A DNA stretch of 64,000 nt, from NCBI GenBank assembly GCA_038380435.1, contig JAWZYU010000005.1, forward strand, positions 33,316,001 through 33,380,000. The letters run 5' to 3'. The DNA comes from Ryuthela nishihirai (taxonomy: Eukaryota > Arthropoda > Arachnida > Araneae > Heptathelidae). Numbering within the stretch: position 1 is the stretch's first letter; each line of letters starts with the position of its first letter. The notes under the pieces were generated by a model that saw only the letters and a program-made list of their open reading frames with translations, was not told the origin of the DNA and did not search any database. Below, one piece after another: positions 1 to 10,052 of this stretch. A program made the translations under genes and the position numbers.

Positions 1-309
1 ATGGTTCTAGTCCCAGCTGGGTCAGCGTTGAGATTTATCTCCGCAGAATTCCCGCCCTGCCCACGGTCAGTAGGGGACTCCGTCGGATGGGACGTTAAGC
101 CGTGGCTCCGTGTGCGGGAGAGCCATACCCTGTGCACGTTAAAGAACACGCTGGATGGCCTTGACGGGGGGTTACCATCTGTCTCCCAACAGCTGTTCTA
201 GTGGGTCCCCTCCCTCAACCTTCTTTGAGCCTTTGGGGTCCTTGTGACCTGGCCATTTAGCCCATGGTGTGCAAAAAAGTGCCGCTCAGAGGTAAAACAT
301 CCCAACCCA
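1..309 (+). mobile_element. SINE-A copy, cut by window edge
   Basis: The copy starts just before the GTCCCAGCTGGG segment that follows the B box, so its tRNA-like head lies outside the window. The core and the AAAACA-CCCAACCC 3' end are present. The family is described at 15310-15687. Confidence 0.9.
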
Positions 310-312
310 ACC

Positions 313-1000
313 TTTGACTCTAGACTCTTTATCTTCTGCTTTGAATCGAGACTCTTTTCTCTTTTTCTAGAAAAGTTAATCTTTTTCGATTAGACTCTCT
401 CAGCTTCTCGTTTTTGACCCGAAACTCGCATCTTCTCCTTTGACTCTTGACTCTCATCTTCTTCATTGATCGAAACTCGCATCTTCTCTTTTTGCAGAAT
501 CGCTCCACTTCTTTTCCAATTATTAAGGAGGAACTCTCAACTTCATGATGAAACTTGCTTAATGAGAAACTTGCAACTTCTCCTTTGACTCGAAACTAAA
601 AACTTCTTTTTGACTGGAAACGCCAATCATCATTTTTTTTATTAGAATTTCCATTTTCTCTTTTGACTTAAAAGTTACCTGCTTCACTTATAATTGAAAA
701 CATCTATTTTTTGCTTTTCCTACAAACCACCTCCTCTGCTGTTATACAGAAACACTCATAATCTCTTTAGACCCCCCCCCCCCCCATCATTTCCGCTGAT
801 TGAAAATATCTACATTCTCCATTGGTTGGAAAAACGCAACTTTTTTTGCGTCTGAAAACTCTCATCTAAATTCCCGTTTTTTCTCTAGCGCTCTCTCTCT
901 TTTTCCTTTCGCAAACACACTTTTCAACCTTAGCGTTCTTCTTTCCCGTTTTCAAGCGAAATTCACTGCTCAGCAACAAAACCATCTCTACCCTGTTTCA
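313..1000. repeat. Polypyrimidine tract with degenerate GACTC/CTTCT repeats
   Basis: The + strand is strongly C/T-rich, with irregular recurrences of TTTGACTC, GAAACTCGCATCTTCT and similar words, and a 14-C run at 772-785. It looks like a decayed minisatellite or simple-sequence expansion. I see no coding signal that survives the base-composition bias. Confidence 0.5.
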
Positions 1001-2228
1001 TTTCTGCATTGTGATACGCGTAAGTTTACCTTCTGAATGATCCTGCTTTAATGATTAAATATTTAACACTAAACATTTCTTTTCCTTTGGCCCATGTTCT
1101 TCATGGAAGATAATTGCTTTTAACTTTATCCGTGGGCCTCGACGACTTTTTCGCATGTGTCGTCCTCATTCTGCCCAAATTTAATTTTGCACATAATCTC
1201 CTTCCCATTCCTTCCCCAGTACTTTTTTGCACTGCGGAGCATTAGCTCCAGATGCACTTAAATAAAATACCTTACTCACTAATCCCATTCAATTCATTTT
1301 CTCCTTTACTTTCATCCCATGATTTTTCTCCGACCATAATCTCATCCCTACTCGATTTCTCCATCATCTTCTCATTCCCCTTTCCCTTTTGCTTCTCCAG
1401 CAATATGGCGGACAATATTTCCATGTCTGTAGATCACGAACATCCGAGGTGTGTGCTCCAGTGTTGTTGCGTCTAGGTTTTGCTCAACTCCTCCGCCATA
1501 ACGTGTCCTCTCCAAGTCTAAACAGAAAGTGCACGTGCGGTCAGCGGAGTTTGTATGTCATCGCCGGGAGGGCGTGTCAGGCGACCGCTGCGACCATTAG
1601 TCATCGCCAGTCCGCGTGCCGCCAACCGGAGAGAGTCGTTAATCTTTCTCCCCCGGACCGTCTAATTCGATTAAAGTCATAAAAGCTCCGGTGCATATCA
1701 ATGGGGAAAGAGCAGATTGGGATGGTGACGGCACGAGGAGTGCTGGAGAGAGATACTGCTGCTGCAACTCGTTCCCTTGCTTTCTCTCCACTGCCAGTTG
1801 CTGAGGCTACTCAAGGCTCGGCTTTTGTGACGTAAAGCAACTCTTTGTGGCGCTTGCTCTCTCACTCGCACCCGCTGTTGGCGGTGCGCTCTGATCCTGT
1901 TTGCTCTCTTCGCTGCACACTTCGCCGTCCGTCGAGCACCGAAAGAACGAAAGTAAAAGAGGATTGTTACCGTCAAGGCAAACGAAACGGCAACAAGTTT
2001 TCGGAGAAATTTAAAACAAGCCTTTCACGTTCACTTGAAATCGTTTCTGACTTTTTTAATCAATATTAAAAAGTAGGGAATTTGTAAATGAGAAATCCTC
2101 TTCTGAAATTCTCAATGTCTTGATTCAAATGTTTTACGTTGTCAGTTTCTCCTTTTTAAAAGTGGAATCGATCCTAAACGGTGCAGAAATTGGGAATTGA
2201 GTTAGTAACGCTATTGGAATTGGATCAT
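1001..2228. other. No gene recognised; GC-richer patch
   Basis: No repeat family member or protein similarity was recognised. Roughly 1430-1960 is richer in CpG than its surroundings and has short overlapping open frames, which could mark a promoter or 5' exon or simply an old repeat. Nothing in the sequence decides between these. Confidence 0.3.
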
Positions 2229-2289
2229 CTCCTGTCAGACCTCTGTGGCAAGCAGCTGCTTGAAGGGGTATTTATTTTTTATTTATTAG
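2229..2289 (+). mobile_element. SINE-B 3' fragment
   Basis: Only the last part of SINE-B is present: CTCCTGTCAGACCTCTGTGG, then AGCAGCTGCTTGAAGGGG, then a TATTTATTTTTTATTTATT tail. Confidence 0.8.
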
Positions 2290-2474
2290 GAAACAATCAT
2301 CTTCTCTTACTTGTTCAAATCTTCCTTGCTTGTCATTCATGTTTCATCCACAGGTCCTGATCGAGAAAAAAAATAAAGAAGAGGACCAATCGAGTCGGAA
2401 AAAAGATTTGTCCCCTCTTTTTTTTTAAGAGACTGGATATCCATTGAAGTGCAACATTTCCCCCTTCATTTTAA

Positions 2475-2641
2475 ACAAATAAATAAATAAATATCCTCTC
2501 AAGCAGCTGCTTGCCACAGAGGTCTGACAGGAGCCTGTCAGTTTATATGCCACAGTAGAAGATCTGAGAGGATGGCAGGACCTCAGCAGAAAAAACGACA
2601 CGGGAACATCCATGCCTTATCCGGAGCTCGAACCCAGTCCC
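2475..2641 (-). mobile_element. SINE-B copy, 5' truncated
   Basis: Reverse-complement SINE-B with an ATTTATTTATT tail, the GACAGGCTCCTGTC inverted repeat and a B-box remnant at the far end. The A-box half of the tRNA head is missing or diverged. Confidence 0.85.
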
Positions 2642-3170
2642 CATGACCCTTACTAAGATCCTGAAAAGTGAAGAGAAGGCTCCCTTACCAGATCTGGCCC
2701 TGGTTATCAACAATATTTTTGCTTAGCGTAAAAAAAGACAATATGAAGAAGGTTCTTGCAGAATTCCAAAGGTTTCCATAATTTTTTCGCAAACAATTTG
2801 TAACGATTCAAAATTGTTGGAGTTCTATTTTGCAACAATCAAAAATTATCACCTCTGACAATCCTTGAACGACCAATGCTCGCAATCCGAAGTTTTGTGT
2901 ATTCGATTCTAAAGAATGCCAATGTTGAGATTTTTTAATTTCGTCCTTTATATGTCCACGGTTGAAAAAAGAGAAACAGCAGGCAACAAGGGGGTTAAAG
3001 ACCCACTTGAATTTTTTTTTTTTAGAATATAATTTTTATTCCTAAGAGTAAAGAATACAAACACATTTACACTTTGACCCGCAAAGCTAAATAGCTTATT
3101 CTTCAACATCATATATTTTCTAATGCAGTTCTCGAAAAACAGGACTCGTCAAATGAAATCGAACATTAAG
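2642..3170. other. No gene recognised
   Basis: AT-rich sequence with short T-runs. I see no repeat family or coding signal. Confidence 0.5.
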
Positions 3171-3530
3171 GTGCGGCACTTTTGTGCACACAGTAGGCTA
3201 AATAACCAGGTCACAAGGACCCCAAGAGCTCAGAGTAGATTGGTGGAGGAAGGGGGCCCATTGGATAGCTGCTAGGAGATAGATGGACGCTTTCCCTAAT
3301 GCCATCCAGCGTGTTTCTTTAACGTGCACAGGGACGGCTCTCCCGCACAGGGGGCCACGGCTTAACGTTCTTAATGACGGCAGCCTTTCCAAGTTCATAG
3401 GTCACACCTACTAACTGAAGACAAGGCAGAGAGTGTTGCGAAGATAAATTTCAACTCTGGCTCAGATGAGACTTGAACCTGGGAACTGCAAATAAAGAGC
3501 CAGGCGTGAAACGTAACTCTCCCCCCTCCG
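3171..3530 (-). mobile_element. Old SINE-A copy
   Basis: Diverged SINE-A on the minus strand. GCGGCACTTTTGTGCACA marks its 3' side and the CTTGAACCTGGGAACTGCA B-box complement its 5' side. Many substitutions mark it as an older insertion than the near-identical copies. Confidence 0.75.
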
Positions 3531-3555
3531 TCAATTTGAAGTTTCTGGATACACC

Positions 3556-4066
3556 ACTGGCCGGCTTGAGAAGGCCACGATTCTATCAGGATTGGATTGT
3601 TTTACCTCTGAGCGGCACTTTTTTGCACACCATGGGCTAAATGGCCAGACCACCGAAGGACCCCGAAGGCTCAAAGAAGGTTGGGGGAGGGGACCCACTG
3701 GAACAGCTGTTGGGAGACAGGTGGTAGCCTCCCGTCAAGGCCATCCAGCGTGTTCTTTAACGTGCACAGGGTATGACTCTCCAGTCCCACACGGGACCAC
3801 GGCTAAACACCCCATCCGACGGACAACAATCTTTTCAAGCCCATCGGTGTCCCCTACTGACCGTGGGCAGGGCGGGGAAATTTTGCGCAGATAAATCTCA
3901 ACGCTGACCCAGCTGGGACTCGAACCTGGGAACTACAGATTACGAGCCTGGCGCGCTACCGACTGAGCCACCCCCGCCCCGATTCTATCATGACGTTAAA
4001 GCCGTGGTTCTGTGTGCATAACAGCTACAATCTCTGCAAGTTGAAAAAGAACACTGGATAGCTTAA
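3556..4066 (+). mobile_element. Old SINE-A remnant split by a younger SINE-A
   Basis: The left part (about 3556-3588) resembles the GGCTTGGAAAGGCC segment. The right part (3991-4066) resembles the TTAAGCCGTGG ... AAAGAACACTGGAT core. The younger minus copy at 3589-3980 separates them. Confidence 0.55.
3589..3980 (-). mobile_element. SINE-A copy with TSD
   Basis: Full-length minus copy. GATTCTATCA occurs on both sides (3579-3588 and 3981-3990), consistent with a target-site duplication. Confidence 0.92.
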
Positions 4067-5574
4067 CTCAGTCAATGCTGAGTGGGCTTATTGGCCCTAG
4101 CCTAGCTTTACGTCTTCCTATTTAGGTGATTCGTGCAGGAAAAAGCTCGATAAACCAAATACAACCTCTAAGCCTAAATCGGAATCAATAGCAATGTGCC
4201 CGGATTAACTTGACCCTTCTTGTGGGTCAAAACTGTTCGATCCACCCAACCGTTCTATTTTTAGTATTCTGCAACATCGTTGTGCCCGACAGGAGCGGAC
4301 CCGCTGAAAACGATTTTCATGTCCCATTGGGTTTCATTTTTAAAACATGGCGAGCAACGAGTCACCCGGGACAGTTTACTGAGAAAGGAGGTGGGGGGGA
4401 GGTTAAGGGGCGTGTCAGCCCCACACCCGTGTTACTCTGGCGTCATTAAGCCATGATTTATGTCTGCTCGAACTGCACGCATGTCGTCCAAATGACCTCC
4501 ATCATGCAAACCGTCACACCCGCTGTCGCTGGGCAACCAGAGTTAAAACGCCGCTCAAATGAGGCTTTACTTCTGATAAAACGGGAGACATTTTCGGCCT
4601 CAATACATTGGGTAGATGGGGTAATTGATAAATTTCACCTTTCACTTTTTTTTCTCGTCTGGGAGATCTTTCCAGAGACATCATGATGCGAGAACGTTTG
4701 GCGTGTCCCTTTCCAGTGCTTTCTCTGAAATTCGAAGCACAACATTCGACGGCATATAGCGTGCGTTCAATTTCTGTGTTGCCGTGCTACGTATGCATAA
4801 ACGGCCGTCGCTAGCCCAAGGTCCGTCGTTCGAGCAAGGCACACTGACAGACACCATACGTTATCGTTGCCTGACGCGACACGACACCCATTCATCCGCA
4901 GACCCCGCCCACTTGCATGTGCATCGCCGGAGAAATGAATAAACACCCCGGCAATAAATTACGTGGACGAGCCTCCTGAATGCTGATTTTTTTGCGACTG
5001 GTTGGAAGTCCACTTGGGCCTTCGTCCCGTCATCAATTACAGTTCACACGACTTACCGCGACACGAGTTCATCTGTTCTTTTCCAAACAGACTGCGGCAA
5101 CTTCAATGAAGGGGAACCCGTAGTGCAATGTCAGGTGGTAAGGTTGAAGGCTATTTAAGTCGCAGCTTGTTAGCTGTAAAGAAGATCTATTAGCTATCAA
5201 AACAGACTGCACATTGAACAAATGTAAAATATACATTAGTGTCTGGTGGAGCAGAATTGTAGTGCTTCTGCTATGAAACACCATAACGGTAAGATGATGA
5301 TGGATCTAGAGTATGATAGTTTGGTTTTTCTCTTGTTTTTAATTCACTGATATCTTGGAATGCTTGTAATGATTCTTGTAACGTGTGTAATGTGCAATTA
5401 CTGCTGAAAAGTGAGATTAAATTGCTTTCTAGTAGAGTTCTCATTATCTGTCTGGAAAAGCACCTTAATGATTAAACAAAATTAGTGACTGCGACCAATG
5501 ATTGCAATGGGTGGCAGAGCATGGAAAGATGTTCCCATAGATAAAGATTGTCTAAAGAATTTTGCTCCCAAAGA
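4067..5574. other. No gene or repeat recognised
   Basis: About 1.5 kb of mixed composition with only short open frames. 4800-4960 is relatively rich in CpG and short CGACACGAC-like words. I recognise no transposon or protein family. Confidence 0.4.
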
Positions 5575-5962
5575 GGGGCGGGGGTGGCTCATTCGGTAGC
5601 ACTACAGGCTCGTAATCTGCAGTTTCCAGGTTTGAGTCCCAGCTGGGTCAGCGTTGAGACTTGTCTCCGCAAAACTCCCCGCCCTGCCCATGATCAGTAG
5701 GAGACACGGATGGGCTTGGAAAGGCCGCCGTCCGTCGGATGGGACGTTAAGCCGTGGCTCCATGTGTGGGAGAGCCATACCCTGTGCACGTTAAAGAACA
5801 CGCTGGATGGCCTTGACGGGAGGCTACTACCTGCCTCCCAACAGCTGTTCCAGTGAGTCCCCTCCCCCAACCTTCTATGAGACTTCGGGGGTCCTTGTGA
5901 CCTGGCCATTTCGTACATTGTGTGCAAAAAAATGCCGCTCAGAGGTAAAACAACCCAACTCA
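5575..5962 (+). mobile_element. SINE-A copy
   Basis: Full-length plus copy from GGGGCGGGGGTGGCTC to AAAACAACCCAACTC. The head carries ATTCGGTAGCACTACAGGC where most copies read AGTCGGTAGCGCGCCAGGC, so its A-box region is mutated. No clear TSD. Confidence 0.92.
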
Positions 5963-6072
5963 AAGAATTATAAGAGTAAAGTTTCCTATTTAATTTCTGC
6001 GCAGGGCAGATAATTACACCGAACACATATATACAGGAAATGTACCCCACACATACATGTATCATTTTTGCA

Positions 6073-6203
6073 GAAGAGGGTAATCAGCTAACAAAGCCCT
6101 GCCTATAGAAGGATGCTTCCGGAACCCACTTCGTGATTTCATCTTTGACAGTGTCATCTGATAGAAAGCGTCATTCTCGGAGATGCTTCTTCAGCTTCCC
6201 AAA
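6073..6203 (-). pseudogene. Mariner transposase C-terminal remnant
   Basis: Read on the minus strand, this stretch encodes DFRLFGKLKKHLRE, a stop, then RFLSDDTVKDEITKWV. That is the usual pattern just after the third catalytic Asp of mariner transposases (DFHLFG..KKHL, then a basic region and a helix ending in W). Only about 45 codons survive. The preceding PDLAPS-like motif is not recognisable and no terminal repeats were seen, so it is a small decayed fragment. The assignment rests on remembered family motifs. Confidence 0.55.
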
Positions 6204-6769
6204 CAAGCGAAAATCCAACAGTGTCAGGTATAGGCACTACAGTCACATGACCATTTTCGAACTGACAGCGTCATTTCCTCACATGTTGACTGACGGGGGA
6301 GGGGGCATCCGACTACCGCACACCCACAAACTGTCAATGGATTTCCACTTACTGCTCGGATCAGCCACTTTCATTCAGATTGTGACTTCAAAGCACTGGT
6401 TGCGTAAAAGTGATGACTGCTACCACTTAGTGACACTATTTGGTACTAAAATTCGGTAGTGGCACAGCCCCAGATGTTTGTTAATTTGGCGGGAAACGAA
6501 ATGGGAACGTTACTTTCTAATTTACCTTTCGTACTAAAAGATTTTAAAGAAAAATAAAACATTTTAAGTGTTTCATTGTCGAGCTGGAGTTGTGAAAAAA
6601 TATCTTCATTTCGATAGATGCTCAGACAGAAGAAAATCTCCTGTGAAAATCATCCAGCACAATGTTAAACGTATACATTACGTTTGTCGTTATGTGAAAA
6701 AAAAAATGGGAATACGTTCTTTGAAACATGCTAAAAAGTCAAAGGCATTTTTTTTCAGTAAGTATAATA
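6204..6769. other. No gene recognised
   Basis: Possibly further decayed mariner sequence near the left end, otherwise AT-rich DNA with no recognised element. Confidence 0.35.
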
Positions 6770-7327
6770 GGCATGAGATTAACAGATGAATAGGGATTGC
6801 TGCCGGGATTTTTAAGAATCTATGGAGAGTGTGGAGAAATAGGCGTATACACCTAAAGACTAAAATTAGACTGTATAATAGTTTGGTTCTTTCTAGGATT
6901 ACTTATGGTAGTGAAACTTGGACACTTTGTAAACAAGATAACAGGAAACTAGATGCTTTTGATTCTAGATGCTTACGCAGTATCTTGGGCATCAGGTGGT
7001 TCAACTTTGTGACTAATGATGAGATTAGGCAAAGGAGTTTGCAACCTCCTTTAAGCAGCATATTGTGCAGAGAGAGACTCCGTTGGTTTGGCCATGTTGC
7101 CCGTATGGATAATTATAGATTGGCGAATAGGGTTATGAACAGTGTGCCTAGAGGCCTCAGAAAGAGGGGGAGACCTAGGATGCGGTGGACAGACAGGTCC
7201 GTATTAGAAATGCAGTAGCCAGATGCAGCATATGTAGCTCAGGACAGACTTGCTTGGAGAACTATACTGCACGTTCTGGTTGGACCTCCGTAGCCCATGG
7301 CTGCTTGAGGATGATGATGATGATGAA
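6770..7327 (+). mobile_element. RTE-like LINE, 5'-truncated 3' end copy
   Basis: The sequence from GGCATGAGATTAACAG onward matches the 3' end of the larger LINE at 12.5-16.2 kb on the opposite strand. It carries the post-reverse-transcriptase region; the open frame at 6829-7218 includes RLRWFGHVARMDNYRLANRV. A deletion after MRWTD breaks the frame. The element ends in GGCTGCTTGAGG followed by (ATG)n. Truncation at the 5' end and a short tandem-repeat 3' tail are typical of target-primed reverse transcription by RTE-like elements. Only the last ~550 bp are present, without endonuclease or catalytic reverse-transcriptase motifs, so the copy was dead on arrival. Confidence 0.9.
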
Positions 7328-7622
7328 TAAGAATAATTGAGACTTAAAGAAGTAAAATGATTCAGGAGATTTAAAAGTGTACATTTCGTAACCAAATTAT
7401 TATAAACTTGAACCTAATACTTCGTCTCATGTATCGTGGTACAGTTCCCAAATTTCCAAGTTCTTAATTCTCTGCTCGTAGTAATTGAAATGGGTTTTGA
7501 TGCACTGCTAGAGGTCAATCTCTCTGAGCTGATGGAGTGTAGCAGCTGTGTGTTGCCATACATTCCTGCTAACAAAGTCTAGTCCCTGTCTTCAAGAACC
7601 TTTTTCCTCCCGCATTTGCCAT

Positions 7623-8008
7623 GGGGCGGGGGTGGCTCAGTCGGTAGCGCGCCAGGCTCGTAATCTGTAGCTCCCAGGTTCGAGTCCCAGCTGGGTCAGC
7701 GTTGAGATTTATCTCCGCAAAATTCCCCCGCCCTGCCCACGGTCAGTAGGGGACACCGATGGGCTTGGAAAGGCCGCCGTCCGTCGGATGGGACGTTAAG
7801 CCGTGGCCCCGTGTGCGGAGAGCCATACCCTGTGCACGATAAAGAACACGCTGGATGGCCTTGACGGGAGGCTACCATCTGTCTCCCAACAGCTGTTCCA
7901 GTGGGTCCCCTTCCCCAACCTTCTCTGAGCCTTCGGGGTCCATGTGACCTGGCCATTTAGCCCATGGTGTGCAAAAAAGTGCTGCTCAGAGGTAAAACAA
8001 CCCAACCC
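7623..8008 (+). mobile_element. SINE-A copy
   Basis: Full-length plus copy with intact A-box-like TGGCTCAGTCGG and B-box-like GGTTCGAGTCC. No clear TSD. Confidence 0.93.
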
Positions 8009-8138
8009 GTGATTTTCCGCTGGGTTCGGTCACCTCCATTACGGACTCCCCATCGCCCTCCAACGAAGTCAGTCCTATTTACACCTGTCGTACTTGGCTT
8101 TACTTTGCACCATATGCCTTTTATGCCATTTTATACGG

Positions 8139-8911
8139 TTGGTTTATTTACATCTGAGTGTTTTTTGTTTTGTTTTTTGTAACAAAATTGGACTAAATGG
8201 CCAGGTCATAGGAACCCCAAGGGTTAAGAGAAGGTTGGGGAAAGGGGACTAACTGAACAGCTGTTAGGAAACAGATGGGAGCATCCCATCAAAGCCATCA
8301 AGCGTGTTTAATGTGGACAGGACCACTCTCTTACAAACACGGATCGTGGCTTAAGCCCCATCCGATGGAGGTGACCTTTCCAAACCTTCGGGTTGGGTTG
8401 TTTTACCTCTGAGCGGCACTTTTTTGCACACCATGGGCTAAATGGCCAGGTCACATGGACCCCGAAGGCTCAGAGAAGATTGGGGAAGGGAACCCACTGG
8501 AACAGCTGTTGGGAGACATATGGTAGCCTCCCGTCAAGGCCATCCAGCGTGTTCTTTAACGTGCACAGGGTATGGCTCTCCCGCACACGGGGCCACGGCT
8601 TAACGTCCCATCCGACGGACGGCGGCCTTTCCAAGCCCATCGGTGTCCCCTACTGACCGTGGGCAGGGCGGGGAATTTTGCGGAGATAAATCTCAACGCT
8701 GACCCAGCGGGACTCGAACCTGGGAAATACAGATTACGAGCCTGGCGCGCTACCGACTGAGCCAGCCCCGCCCCTAAACCTTCGGTGTTCCCCTCTTCAC
8801 CGAGAGAAGAATCGAGATAAGCGGAGGTAAATTTCAACTCACAGTTGGGACTTGAACCTGGTGACTGCAGGTTAGGAGCCTGGCGCTATACCGAGTGAGC
8901 CACCCGCTCTC
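8139..8911 (-). mobile_element. Old SINE-A copy split by a younger SINE-A
   Basis: A diverged minus copy in two parts (8139-8391 and 8786-8911). The younger copy at 8392-8775 interrupts it in the segment just after the core. Confidence 0.8.
8392..8775 (-). mobile_element. SINE-A copy inserted in SINE-A
   Basis: Near-consensus minus copy flanked by AAACCTTCGG at 8382-8391 and 8776-8785. The duplicated target is itself old SINE-A sequence, which proves the nesting order. Confidence 0.93.
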
Positions 8912-9075
8912 CGGCTTTTATAGGACTTCATAGTGATGTAGAATATTTACGTCAGTTAAGAAATTTTTCATACATTGGCACGTTTCGTGGTACTTGGCGC
9001 AATGAAATTGAAGGGAACAGCTGACATCAGATTACTGCATATTCTTCATCACTTTCCGATGTAATATCCGGTGAC

Positions 9076-9209
9076 CTGAAAGGTCACTTTCCGTCGGATG
9101 GGGCGTTAAGCCGTGCTTTGTGTGCAAATAGAGTCCTACCCTGTGCACTTCAAAGAAGTTGCTGCGTGTCCTTTACGGGGGGCTTCTGTCTGTCTCCTAA
9201 CAGTTGCCT
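9076..9209 (+). mobile_element. Old SINE-A core fragment
   Basis: Fragment of the middle of SINE-A, from CCGTCGGATGGGGCGTTAAG through TGTCTCCTAACAGTTG, without head or 3' end. Confidence 0.7.
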
Positions 9210-9476
9210 ATTACTATTGCTAATTATAAATTTTTCAAGAAGCAAAATTAAATCTAAATGTTATATTGAACAAAATAAAGTAGAAATAAATTCGCAGAAC
9301 TTTAAAATTCTTATATAAAATCATTATCAATTCCCAGAGCGATTCATTAGAGAGAAAGAATGGCTGAAAAAATAACACTAGACAGCAAATTTAAATTTTT
9401 TTATAACATTGGTCAAATTGGATATTTTTAACTAATTTTGGGGTGCTGAATTCAAATATAAATAAATAATAAATAA

Positions 9477-9677
9477 CGTGGTCGAGTGGTTAGCGCGCTT
9501 GGCTACTGATCTAAGGGACCTGGGTTCGAGCCCCGGTAAGGTATGGATGTATGTGTCGTTTTTCTACTGAGGTCCTGCCATCCTCTCAGATCTCCTACTG
9601 TGGCATATAAACTGACAGGCTCCTGTCAGACCTCTGTGGCAAGCAGCTGCTTGAGGGGGTATTTATTTATTTTTTAT
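9477..9677 (+). mobile_element. SINE-B copy
   Basis: Nearly full copy with A-box-like TGGTCGAGTGG, B-box-like GGTTCGAGCCC and a TATTTATTTATT tail. It abuts a minus fragment of the same family, forming a tail-to-tail inverted pair. Confidence 0.9.
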
Positions 9678-9780
9678 TCAAGCAGCTGCTGAGTCTGACA
9701 GGAGCCTGTCAGTTTATATGTCAGAGTCTGCGACGATGGCAGGACTTCAGCAGAAAAACAACACAAACATCCATGCATTG
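9678..9780 (-). mobile_element. SINE-B 3' half
   Basis: Reverse-complement 3' half of SINE-B, starting at CAAGCAGCTGCTGAGTCTGA and ending near CAACACAAACATCCATGCA, directly against the tail of the plus copy. Confidence 0.85.
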
Positions 9781-10052
9781 GCTATGAAAAATCTACAGCA
9801 AGTACAGTTTTTTTTTTTAAATTACGGATTGATGTATTTGAAATTTCAATCATTACGCATATCTGGGAAATGAAAATAAATGTGACTATTTTATTAAATT
9901 GTAAATTAAAACTCATTAATTAATTGCATGATTACAGTGAAAAAATTAGAAACATCATAGTTATAGACCACTGAATGTAAAGTAACAAATGAAATAATTG
10001 AAATGGAGAATAAGAAAACATGGGTAAAGGATCTTTTATACTTACAAGAAGT

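Noticed and set aside
5807..6013. Other 60-130 codon frames with words such as TWPFSPWCAKKCRSEVKQ or ALPHTGPRLNVPSDGRR.
   Set aside because: These are the remaining SINE-A frames in sense or antisense, not separate proteins.
7290..7305. Shared TAGCCCATGG between the LINE 3' end and the SINE-A 3' region as evidence of partnership.
   Set aside because: Ten bases at non-equivalent distances from the two 3' ends and including a common palindrome. Chance is a sufficient explanation.
7623..7695. Genuine tRNA genes at each SINE-A head.
   Set aside because: Only the A and B boxes are well kept. The acceptor stem does not pair and the sequence continues into the SINE body.
8393..8656. A recurring open frame of about 87 codons beginning MGCFTSERHFFAHHGLN, seen at more than a dozen loci on both strands.
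   Set aside because: It is SINE-A read antisense, open because copies are young and nearly identical. Frameshifts and stops among copies show no sign of coding constraint.
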